Origin: Siphonodentalium dalli
Taxonomy: Eukaryota; Mollusca; Scaphopoda; Gadilida; Siphonodentaliidae
DNA length: 64,000 nucleotides
Assembly (NCBI GenBank): GCA_032622095.1
Contig: CP136067.1
Span: 74,116,705-74,180,704 of the forward strand
Reading direction: 5' to 3'
The stretch's first letter is position 1; every line of letters begins with the position of its first letter. Under the pieces are notes generated by a model, which was not told where the DNA came from, did no database searches, and saw only the letters and a program-made list of their open reading frames with translations. Below, piece after piece: positions 54,143-64,000 of this stretch. The position numbers were made by a program, and so were the translations under genes.

Positions 54143-54490
54143 CAAAATAGAGAACGAATCAAGTGTACCATTATATTTTACAACCAACACAAAAGTGCTT
54201 AGAATAGATAATATATTGGCACTTGTCAATCATTCCAACATTAATAAAATAGTGACATTCTTCAAATACAAATTTTCTCACAGATAAGAAGCAATCTCAT
54301 GTTGGATCATCTCTGGAAGGCGCTACACATTATATCTCCCATAACTTCTCACCATGTAAATAAGTTTGTACCGTCATCTTGATCACATGTGTGTTAAAAT
54401 ATTGTATTAGGAGAGGGGCTTCATAAGTTGCAAAAACTTGTGCCCCAATCCCTTTTGTATATTTTGCAAATAAAATATGTTTCAAGTCAA
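54143..54490 (+). terminator. 3' UTR with poly(A) signals
   Basis: AATAAA occurs at 54243-54248 and again at 54469-54474 (GCAAATAAAATATG). The second is the likelier cleavage signal, placing the transcript end near 54490. Inferred from sequence only. Confidence 0.45.
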
Positions 54491-54499
54491 GTCAAACTG

Positions 54500-55130
54500 T
54501 CAACTAGAGTTCATCCAACTCGTCACTTTAGACTGACTCCATTAGCTAATGCTCATAATCACATCATAATCATGACACATTCTTAACCTGTGCAAATTTT
54601 GGCTTCAATTGATTTGGTGTAAAATGGCCCTTGGATGGTTGGGATTCAGATATGTTAAAATGTGACTGACCTGTCAAAAAGGGGCAGGGATTTCATTAAA
54701 ACTTTAAAGATACACATATCAAGAAGCCCCCTCACCCTTTTCTAGCATCCCTGTTATGAAATACTTGTTTTCAATTATTCACAGTCCCAATAAAATATAC
54801 TTGTGCTAATATTCTTGTGTATTAACTCTTGCATTGACTTAAACTTAGTCTGCTGTGTGGATGGTAATTACACAGGTGTCATCTAATTTTATCTGACAGT
54901 GTTGTATCAACAATGAACAGATCTAAAGAGAGCCATGTTGGGATTAGGTCGTTAATTTAAAATTATGTTTCATGCATTCCCATGAGACTCCATGCAGTCT
55001 CTACTCATATAATTTATTACCAGTATAGAAGGTCAAAATTGTGATACATATTTAACATTTCCTTACAGTGAATTTGTTTCTAAAACATATTCTGTGAAGT
55101 CACTGTACCGGTACTAATAGGTCTGTAATT
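54500..55130. other. Downstream of the host gene; one tandem-core fragment
   Basis: At 54625-54690 the text GGTTGGGATTCAGATATGTT and ACCTGTCAAAAAGGGGCAGG is one unit of the family tandemly arrayed at 61990-62650. Nothing else was recognised. Confidence 0.45.
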
Positions 55131-55133
55131 AGT

Positions 55134-55470
55134 GTGAAAGTTCTTGTGTTGATTGGGATTGGTTCAAGATACAAGATACCAACCTTCCAATTCATGATCA
55201 TATCAATACAAAGTTCTGGTAAACCCAAGGGACAGACATCTCAGGGACATGGGAAGAGAAGAATTAACTGGCAGAATATTAATAAAGGTCTATACTGTTC
55301 CATGTCTAGTGTTGAAACGATTAGTATTTCGGTGTGGGTATGTTGTTCAACAAGATGGCTGAGGCTTGTGACATTATATCAAACGATGTAACCTTGAATC
55401 AATCCCAGCGTTTAACCCGCCCTGGGACTACCATGGACTCCACTCAGCAACGGCTCTTAATGGTTTTATT
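55134..55470 (+). pseudogene. Non-LTR retrotransposon fragment (region before RT)
   Basis: Across one frameshift the plus strand reads GHGKRRINWQNINKGLYCSM and then GMLFNKMAEACDIISNDV. A W-x-x-(I/V)-(N/D)-K-x-x-Y motif followed by a helix ending NKMAEACDII-like is typical of the linker between endonuclease and RT in non-LTR elements of marine invertebrates. No endonuclease or RT core was found next to it. Confidence 0.45.
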
Positions 55471-55479
55471 TACTCAGAA

Positions 55480-56350
55480 GTGGTCATTCCATTTTCCATC
55501 AGGATCCTGGCCCATTGCCATCGGGGACTGCTAATGCATAGGATGACTTGGTCAGCCTCCTCCCAACAATCTTGGGACTACGTGCTCTGTACTTTCCAGT
55601 TACCTTGTTTTGTGTTTTGTTGTACGGATCATCTAATGACTGCGGTGGAATCCATATCGGTCTTGGTCCAATTCTCCGTTTATGCATTTCCTTCGACGGC
55701 CATTATACCCTGTGTTCTGCGAAATATCTGGACAACTCCCAGACAAAGGCCTTTAGTATGGTGGGTCCATGGATCCCAGCCGGTCTTGGACCCTGGGTTT
55801 TTTCCTATCTTCTCCTGGTCCCTCTGGTTCCTTCCCCTTTGACAGATTGCTAGCTACCTGGGTGAGGGGGGTGGTTAATAGAGTGTCTCTCATAAGCTTT
55901 GGTTGCGTATCCTGGATGTCAAATGGTTGGATTTCTGCTACATCCTCCAAGCTGCTACCACATCCAGGTCTTTTGGCAATCGATCCGCGTCCCTCACTAT
56001 ATCATCCTCCTATGCCTAATATGAACTTTACCGGGGGTGGGGGGGGGGATATTAAAGTCTCCTCCTTTTAGGGCATGCATGATGTGTTATCTCCCTTGCC
56101 TATGACCAAACACCAGACACCTCCTTTCCATGAACATTAGGGCACACAAAGTATGCGCTGTTTTCTCTTCATGGGCTATCGGGGGGGGGGGGGGGGGGGG
56201 GGGGCTCAGTTGCTCTTTGAGTTTTCTGAGCTTCTGCATATTGGAATCAAGGGTCAAACTTTACACGGTTCTACCAACGAGACATGGGTTACAGACTGAC
56301 AGAGCCCTCTAGTTTCAGCTTATTCAGGTGTTTTTCGCAGACATAGTCTG
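55480..56350. other. Unassigned, higher-GC insert within the non-LTR remnant
   Basis: Overlapping open frames exist on both strands, such as the minus 55753-55950 frame EPEGPGEDRKKPRVQDRLGS, with composition unlike the surroundings. A poly(G) run lies at 56181-56204. It may be a separate inserted element. I could not identify it. Confidence 0.35.
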
Positions 56351-56409
56351 TTTATCTGCCTCTTGGCCTCCTCCTTTTCAAGAATTCTAATTTTACCCAA
56401 TAGTTCAGT

Positions 56410-56490
56410 GTCCAAGATATCTTTGACGCAGATATATTATTTTCCTAATCAAAATATGTATCTCCTAATAAGTATCTTGGACACTGAACT
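56410..56490. repeat. Inverted repeat around GTGTCCAAGATA
   Basis: TAGTTCAGTGTCCAAGATA (56401) and TATCTTGGACACTGAACTCA (56471) are inverted with about 50 bp between. Confidence 0.8.
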
Positions 56491-56595
56491 CATAGGGCCC
56501 CTCCCAGTTGGAACCAACATGCCTCCCCATTCACCCTTTACAAAGGCATGCAACATACAAAATGGAAATGCAGAAGCCAATTTGCCTCTGCTACC

Positions 56596-56880
56596 ATGGG
56601 AATCTGCCAACTTTGCAGCAAAGACCCAGAGGACATGGTCCATTTTAACATGACATTATCAATGAAGTCAGAAGTCGATTCATAAACTCAATAAAAAAAA
56701 CACTGAGCCATACTGGTCTGAACCGGAATCTACAAAACCAACAACTGCTGAAGCTAATACTTGACAGCTCAATATTTGATATCCCAAAGGACTACATGCA
56801 TTAGATTGAAGATTGAAGCCATCTCCAGAGGTCTTTAACAGTTGCTACCAATTTCACCATACTGGACTGCAAATAAATCT
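56596..56880 (+). pseudogene. Non-LTR retrotransposon C-terminal zinc-knuckle fragment
   Basis: The plus strand reads MGICQLCSKDPEDMVHFNMT. C-x2-C followed by PED.VHF is the C-terminal knuckle that closes many non-LTR RT proteins; the final Cys is lost. Downstream frames (LKLILDSSIFDIPKDYMH) fit the tail with stops. Together with 55134-55470 it suggests a decayed plus-strand element. Confidence 0.5.
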
Positions 56881-56899
56881 GATCCCAAAGCTCTGCCAT

Positions 56900-59800
56900 T
56901 GGACCCCAGCAGGCAGTGATTGTCTCAATCCTGACTCTTAACCAAATTATACTTTTATATCAGCAGATCATTTGACAAGTTATTCATATATAATGTGCTC
57001 AAGAAGATGTGGTCACGTCCACCCTTAACCATGGTTTTCCGTATATAGGAGGAATTTACAGAGACGGTAAAGATTTGATGATGTCACAAACTTTGATAGT
57101 GCATGTCCACTGTGGTAAATGTTCATATTAAATGACTCAATCGAGTCCCATAAGCATCCCCATAAATGATTAATTATATGGTTATGATTACTTAATTATT
57201 AAAGATATGAACAGGTGTTATGAAATAAAAATGTCTTGAGTAAAGTTGTGATCAAAACACATTCGTTTATTTGTATAGACCCCCTGATAATAACCAGACA
57301 AGTCTCCCAAAATGTGATGTGTAATCTGCAGTGTTATAATCATGTACATGAAAATAGAAACAGTACAGCTTGTATTAAACAGTACACGGATGGCGTCTTT
57401 CGGGCACTGAATGAGTTAAAGGGACACCTTGTTTTCTATATAAAGGTCAATTTGGATATGTAGCCAATATTCAACAAATATTGATAACAACATATATTTA
57501 AATGTTTATGGAATTTGGATTCATCCCAACTTATTCCATGTAATTGTCCACTCTATTATCAGAACTCATTATACTGTGGTATACAGAAAAAGAGTACATG
57601 TAAGCATGTACTGTTGTAGATTATTAACCCATTATTTTCTAAATGGATTCTTTCATTCAGAATAGTTCATTATTCACCTGGAGGGGTGTTCAGGAAGAGT
57701 AAACCAGACAACAGACAGACAAAATGATAGGTTCAGAAGGATTTCTATTAATTGGTAGGAAAAGTTAGATAATAAGTTCATCAAACAACCTTTTAAGGGA
57801 ACTTAAATTTAAATTCATGCAGTACTATTTTTTGCTCAGTTTTAAATTTGTGCACTTTGAATTCGGTCACCTTGCTGAGCGATTTCAAAACTGACAAACA
57901 TTTTCATATAAGACTTGTATCTGGTGAGAGTTTCAGTTCTTAATGGTTCTTGAAGCTATATATCTATATTAAAGACCAAGCATTAGGAACATAGACATCG
58001 AGTTGATTGTAACTGCATTAATATTTTGTTGAGAAGATGGGTTTATATGCTTTAAACAATCATTCTAATATTCAATTGCGTGGTTATGGACATCATTAAT
58101 ATGATCTTGAAAAAAGTGATAACACAAACGCGTAGGTTGTTGACTTTGAGAAAATATTTTAGCTGCATTTTTTTCAAATAGTTAGGTTGATATTACATGC
58201 ATTTAACTTCGATTGTATGACCACGGTGTCACTCCAGTATCCTGCATATGGAGACATGGTTTCGTGTCCATTTGTTATGGAATATGTATATTTCTTACAA
58301 GTATTGCAACAATAAAGATGTTACCATGATTAACATATGAACAATGGTCTTGAGATTGCATATATCCGCATGTAAATATAATTGTCTATTCAATCCAACC
58401 TTCCGTAATGTATGAAACTCGATAATCATGTACTTCACCTCTGAATTTCCCTGTTGTTTGGTATAAACTCAGGAATCGTTCTATTTTTCGCTCAGTTTTA
58501 AAATCGCGCACTGATGGGTGCACAAAAAATAGTACTGCGCGAAGTTAAATACTAGTATATTAGGTAGTACTAAAGAAAGGGTTAACTTCTTTATTTCTTT
58601 TATTACTTTAAAATACGGATGTTAAATTTTTTCAGGCCAAATTATTTGAATCTGATAAGGTAAATTGAAAGTTTTGTTTGCTTGCTTGTTTTTTTATGTT
58701 TTGAATAGTTAATGTGTGTTGCCTGAGAATGCCTGTAGTTGTGTGTCACATTCCAGTTTTATTCAAACATACTATTATAAAGATAATGACAAAGTCTTGA
58801 TATACACGCTTTAGTCTTAATTATTTCTAATCTTTCTTGAAACTGTACTAACTATTAAAAGTGTTGTGGTTTAGACTCGGGACAGCTGCTCAGGGGAATA
58901 TTTCAAATGTTTTTGATACTGTACTAACTAATTATTATTAAAGCTATGTTATGTAGTTTCGAGGTAGATGTTTAGAGTTTCTTTTCAAATGGAGTTTCAA
59001 ATATGAATCTTCATATAAATTTAGATGTAGTTGACATGAACTCACCTCTTATTCAAATAGACACAAAAACCAGCGCTATCGTTTTTCCCCTTGATATAAC
59101 CACAGGAGGGATATTATGACTCATTCTCTAGGACCCTGCGAATATTTGAAATTCAATTCGATGTTGATATTGTTGGTGTGATTTGGTGTTTGACGCCGAA
59201 TCGGACCCTTGATTTTAAATATTATTGTTTTAATTTATCAAACGTTGGTTCACTTTAATTAAATAGGTATTTTCAAGCGCACAGGAGACAGACTGTCCAA
59301 AAATGGCCTAGAAGGAGGCTGTCAAGAATGTTATGTTCATTTGGTAACAGGATGGCCCCCTTCTATGGCCCCCTTCTCTGACATCTTATTATGGCAAATT
59401 CAGTGTCATTGACAATTCAATTTGTTTTTTATATATTTGTTTGAAGACTTTAGTATTTTCATCATCATTGTGCTTGTACCGGTATGTTGTTGGTGCTTCC
59501 TTTGTTATATATATTTTTTTATTATTTTATGTTTACTTTAATACTAGCCTTGAAATAAGTGATGTGGTATGGTATTTTGACAGGTTCAAAACTCAAGAAA
59601 GTTACATTATTTCTATATAAAATAATTTCGGTTCCTACTAGTGGTCCAGATATTCCCCATGCCAGTCTAAAGGTCTGTTTATACAAAAATCAACTAGCTC
59701 AAGCAATTATTCATTCTATTTATTCAAGAATGTTAGAACACAATTAGATTATAATTTTCTGAAAGATGAACTTGTGTTTTGGATGAGGTGAGGGAAGTAT
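56900..59800. other. AT-rich stretch without genes
   Basis: It holds two copies of the GCAGTACTATTTTTTGCTCA repeat (57795-57890 and 58485-58555) and a GGCCCCCTTCT duplication at 59353. No gene was recognised. Confidence 0.4.
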
Positions 59801-59816
59801 CCAGAGCAGTTTTTTA

Positions 59817-60491
59817 ATAGCTCAACTTGGCGAAGTAAAGTTTGAGCTATTGCCATGGGTTGGCATCCATCCGTGCAGGCGTGCATATGTCTGTCAACAA
59901 TTTCCGTTAGTACACCTTACATCCTACAGGTCACATCTCTCATCCGATCATCACCAAACTTCATATGGATCTTTGGTGTGACCTCTAGATGTGAGCCATA
60001 TATGTTTTCCGAAATTCGTTAAAAAATATGGCCACCAGCAGCCAACTTGGATTTCAAATTTGAATCCATCAGCACACACTACATCCTGAATTTATTGGAG
60101 AATTTTTTTTTAAATTTTCAGGCATGTTTAAGATTAGCTCTAGATGGGAGCTATCAAATCTGAACAATTTTCTACAGAAAACATGGCCACCAACTGCCTG
60201 AATTTATTTCATTCTTTGCATAACTAAATCCTTTGGCACACTTTTCAGATCACATCCCTCATCCAATCATCAACAAACTTCAAATGGATCTTCGGGATGA
60301 TCTTCAGATGGGAGCCATAATATTTTTCTGAATTTCATTGAAAAAATTGGCCATTTTGACATCTACATGTAGTTGACATCTAGTATTACTTAGACATTTA
60401 AACTTTCCGCATTCCTAATCGCTTCATTGACTGTGACACATGCAATTATCCCCTCTCCAAGTTGAGCTACAGGGTCATTGACACTTTCATT
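59817..60491 (+). mobile_element. Pearl/HINE-like element, complete
   Basis: It is the best-bounded copy. AGCTCAACTTGG at 59819-59830 is exactly inverted as CCAAGTTGAGCT at 60457-60468, near but not at the two ends. The 5' end itself folds (AGCTCAACTT...AAAGTTTGAGCT, 59819-59847). Two to three cores (CACCAAACTTCATATGGATC, GACCTCTAGATG) are followed by the tail and a terminal hairpin, and the element ends TTCATT at 60491. Subterminal inverted repeats plus a 3' hairpin are the marks of Helentron-associated non-autonomous elements. No coding capacity. Confidence 0.82.
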
Positions 60492-60723
60492 GATACATGT
60501 TACAACTTTGGGCACTCAAACTCTTAAAGCCAAAATGTCTTCTGATTCCTAGTATTAAAATAGTATTATTCAACTGAATTTTTTTTCTCTTTTTAAGGCA
60601 ATTTTCCTGACTTCAACAATATACAATATATAATTCATCAATCTGAAATTGATATAAAGTTTTCATTTTTATGTTTTAATCACCATTTCATTACTAAATA
60701 CTCCTTCCTTACAAAATGTTCAG

Positions 60724-60762
60724 ATAATAAGTTCAACAAATGGCCACAGTTGGAGAATACAG
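60724..60762 (+). CDS. Weak candidate 39-bp exon
   Basis: CTTACAAAATGTTCAG|ATAATAAG ... GAATACAG|GTAGGT. The frame is phase 0-0 and encodes IISSTNGHSWRIQ. It would be in phase with the 50078 donor, but the terminal exon at 53984 precedes it. It might be an alternative exon, belong to another gene, or be chance. Confidence 0.15.
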
Positions 60763-61463
60763 GTAGGTTTCCTATCAATTCTCTGGATTTTTTGGCTGGA
60801 TGAGATGTTATGATACCGGTTCATGTAATTCTCCGCTGGCTATTTTATTTTCAGAGGATCGTCCATGCAATTATAATTAAAACTAATTAATTACCACTAT
60901 TTGAGATTGTGTACAGGGGGTCTGCAAATTTTTTCCGAACACTGGGCGGGGGTGGGTGGGTGGTTCAGCAACTCGGCTTACACATTTTTTCCTGCCCTGT
61001 AAATTTTTTCCTTGAGTCATTTTTCTTCAAAATAATGGGACATAAGTTTAAAGAATGATTCTATTATGTACATGTAATAGTAATGCACTTAACTCTTGGT
61101 AGGGGGGTTTGAGTTCACCATCAGTTAATAATGAGGGATGAAACCAATGGGTAATAAAAAGGGCAGCTTGCTAAATTTTTTCATCAAGGATCTATCAATT
61201 TCCATTGACATGGAAAGGCTCAGATTTAAATAGTTCTATTAAAAATCATTCAACCTGATATAAATGAAAACATAACACAATAATAGATTCTTCAAATAAA
61301 TGTAAACTCTTTTCTGAACTCTTCAAATAAAAATAGACTATTCAAAAAAACTATAATAAATTAAAACAAAGGTGTTAAAATAAACTTTGACTGATTTCAA
61401 CAATATTCGGTATATGGGTCTAGGATCACCTCCAGATGGGAACTGTCAAATTTGAATGATTTT

Positions 61464-62650
61464 TAGCTCACCTGAGACGAATCAGGTCACTGGGTCAAAT
61501 GTGGGCAGGGCCAGGGACATAACTCCAAATTTTTTTTTTTTAGATTTAACTCTTTAACCAAAAAAAATATATATATATACATTTTTTGAAAATTGAAAAA
61601 CTAATGCCATTACATTTCTGAGGGTTATGCCCCCTGGCCCTTCACTCAAGTTCACTGCTTCTGCCATCCTGGTCCCAAATATAATATTTACTCAAATTCT
61701 TGACAGAGAATCATTAATAAGAATCATTTACTTTGGCTCTAACTGTATGTGGGGTAGGCCTACACATGTGAAGTGAAATCTGACATTTTTATAAACATTC
61801 CCTGGAGATCTGATAGAGGTCATTAATTCCCAATTATAACAACAATATATCATATGTATTGTTAAAATCTTTCAACAGGATATTTAACACTCCCACATCC
61901 ACCACCTCACTAGAACATATTTGGCAAACTTGAAAAGTGTCCTTTGAAAGAACCACCAGCTCTATTTAGCTCATATTTAAGATTGATGCTCCTTTTGGTG
62001 ATTGGGATTCAGATTTGTTCAATCAGGGTCACCAGGTCAAGTAGGTGCAAGGCCAGCTACATCACTCTTTCACTCCATAGTAATTCATGATATGTCTTCT
62101 ATGCAAGAACCAAATGGCCTATTTTGCTTATATTTGGTATGAAATTACCTTGGGTGACAGATTTGTGAAAATGGGATCACAAAGTCAAATAAGGGCAGAG
62201 CCAGAGACATAACTATTTCACTCCATAGTAATTCTTAAAATATGTTTGCAAGAATTAGTTGGCTTATTTAGCATGGAATGTTCTTGTTTGACTGCAATTC
62301 CGATTTTTTTAAATGGGGTCACTTGGTCAAATAGGAGCCAAGCGAAGGACAGTTTCCCTCTTTAATAATATGCTTCCATCACAATAGACATCAGGTCTAT
62401 TTTACTGATATTTAGTATATTTAGTATGAAAGGTTCTTTGGTGTCTGGGATTCAAATTTATTCAGATGGGGTCACCAGGTTAAATAGGGTGGGACCAGGG
62501 ACATAACTATATGTCTCTATATATAGTATTCTTAAAATGTCTTCTCAAGAGAGGTTGGACTAATTCGCTTACATATAGTATGGAGGATCCTTTATTGACT
62601 GAGATTCAGATTTGTTAAAATGAGGTCAACCTGTCAATAATGTCGGGGCT
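61464..62650 (+). repeat. TTTTAGCTCACCTG element with about 150-bp tandem cores
   Basis: It starts TTTTTAGCTCACCTGAGACG. At least five cores share GATTCAGATTTGTT.AAATGG, GGTCACCAGGTCAA(A)TAGGG, GGCAGGGCCAGGGACATAAC and AATTCTTAAAATATGT. They centre near 61490, 62030, 62180, 62315, 62475 and 62625. Its general design resembles the pearl-like family, but the core sequence is different. Confidence 0.75.
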
Positions 62651-63129
62651 ATGGGGAGTTAACACTTTTGTGCCTAATAAAATCATTGAAATACCAAATT
62701 CATTAAAACATCTACCTTGGAACCACCTGACTGATTAATCTGACATACATGTATGGTTTTTGGGTCCATGGATAATTGGGCTTCAAACATGTCTAAATGG
62801 TTTTATAAAAAGGCGCTTGTGAGATTGGAAATTTCCAACAATTGAGAAAGTTTGAGGTGTCGGTTGTGAAATTCCAACCTAAGACTTGTGAGTCTGGAGC
62901 CCGGTCAGGAGGGGACTTGTTGAGCTGGAGGAGGGGTGGTGATCAGTAGCGTACAGTTGGTAATTTCAAGGTGGATTTTCACCAATCTACATACGTGAAG
63001 TCTCTCTAGCCACATATCCTGTTTAGATCTACTTCTTTTAAAGTGATTATGAAAAGTTCTGACTTGTGGTCTCCAGAGTCCCAGTCTTATCAGTCTTTGC
63101 AGTCTGGTGGGCGACCCCACAGTCATTAA

Positions 63130-63560
63130 CTGTCTTGTTTATGAAAATATGGCTGCTGGCAGCCATCGGGGATTTTACTCTTTGCATCACTATAAATCCT
63201 TTAACACACCCTGCAGAGCTTATCACTCATCCGATCATCACCAAACTTCATGTGGATCTTTGATGTGACCTCTCGATGGGTGCCTACCATTTATTCCCGA
63301 ATTTGGTAAAAAAAACATGGTGGCCATCTTGGATTTTACTCTAGCTCCCCTTACAGGTCACATTTCTCATCCAATTGTCACCAAATTTCATATGGATCTT
63401 CGAAGTGACCTCTAGATGGGAGCCTCCATTTTTTCCCCAAAATCAGTTTAAAACAAACATTGCCACCAGCAGCCATATTGGATTTCAAATGTCAATCCAT
63501 CAGCACACCCTACAGCCCACATTTATTGGAGAATTGTTTTGAAACTCTACAGTTTTGTTG
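63130..63560 (+). mobile_element. Pearl-like cores, three units
   Basis: Units share GGCTGCTGGCAGCCATC, CTCATCCGATCATCACCAAA, CTTCATGTGGATCTT and GACCTCTAGATGGGAGCC. Neither terminal region was found nearby. Confidence 0.7.
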
Positions 63561-63838
63561 GTAAATAAAAAGTAGGAATGCTTCTATAATCCCGATATTG
63601 AACATTGATCGGATAAGATCAGGAAAACTGAGTAAAATAGTCATTTGAAGCAGTTTGGAGGGGGTGGGTCCCTATCCCAGAATCGGAAAAAATAAAAGTT
63701 AGGGGGATGGTGGGTACCTAGTCCAAAATTGACTATACATTGCATGTATCTTTATTATCCCATAGATTTTCGACTAGTGGGTACCCAGAGGGCGTAAACA
63801 TTTTTTTTTGCGTCTAGTGTCTGGAAATTTTTCCTGAC

Positions 63839-63857
63839 CCCCCCCCCCCCCCCCCTG
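63839..63857. repeat. Poly(C) tract
   Basis: An uninterrupted C-run of about 19 bases. Confidence 0.9.
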
Positions 63858-64000
63858 TTTTGTATTGATTTTATTGCACGAGTTACTTCTTAATGAAAAT
63901 TGGGACTAGGCAACACAGCCCTTTTCCAAAACAATGTCACACCCCTAACTATTTGGCTATAGATGTTTTTGAATAGAGAAATTAGTCAGGGCATGCACTG

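Noticed and set aside
1-64000. tRNA, rRNA, CRISPR arrays, bacterial operons
   Set aside because: None seen. The tandem repeats here have units and spacing unlike CRISPR, and the window is eukaryotic.

Overview
The window looks like nuclear DNA of an animal with a repeat-rich, AT-rich genome. It is most likely a marine lophotrochozoan, and a mollusc fits best. The signs are spliced exons with GT/AG borders, several retrotransposon classes (DIRS-like, Ty3-type LTR, Penelope-like, non-LTR), TA-flanked MITEs, and many elements made of 120-175 bp tandem cores plus a short hairpin tail, like the molluscan 'pearl'/Helentron-associated elements. There is no bacterial-style gene organisation. The species assignment is an inference.

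Host gene. One plus-strand gene can be assembled in part. A possible first coding exon lies at 12158-12254, followed by exons at 48010-48337, 50003-50078 and 53984-54142 (stop), then a poly(A) signal at 54469. The exon phases agree at every junction. I do not recognise the protein, which is basic and Ser/Thr-rich with an amphipathic segment. If the model holds, most of the window is intron, including about 36 kb of intron 1 packed with mobile DNA.

Mobile elements, left to right. A degraded DIRS-like fragment on the minus strand (6470-7860) is rearranged by an inverted duplication. A Penelope-type GIY-YIG fragment follows (7998-8204, plus). Dimeric tandem cores occupy 10340-11440. A longer degenerate DIRS-like element on the minus strand (about 13400-17435) carries gag, RT, RNase H and tyrosine-recombinase remnants. 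From 19803 to 30000 there is a head-to-tail array of composite repeats (F1 and F2). A young LTR retrotransposon (20798-24146) has inserted into that array; it has identical LTRs, a 5-bp target duplication, and an in-frame deletion of RT/RNase H.

From 30 to 43 kb there are pearl-like cores, a large inverted repeat carrying the same small ORF in both arms, two related TA-flanked MITEs, a pair of 98% identical 240-bp direct repeats, a cluster of three abutting elements (41176-42190) and a GTAGCCGGT minisatellite. From 43 to 64 kb there is a frameshifted C2H2 zinc-finger gene remnant (minus), several pearl-like elements, a long foldback (49653-49768), a 30-bp minisatellite, a non-LTR remnant (55134-56900) and more tandem cores (61990-62650, 63130-63560).

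The most notable signals are: the RT-less but apparently recently transposed LTR element; the repeated perfect TGCGCATGCGC (NRF-1-like) palindromes spread by the 122-bp subrepeat; two repeat elements that end 38 and 51 bp upstream of splice acceptors; the consistent plus orientation of all pearl-like tails; and the conserved small ORF in an inverted repeat.
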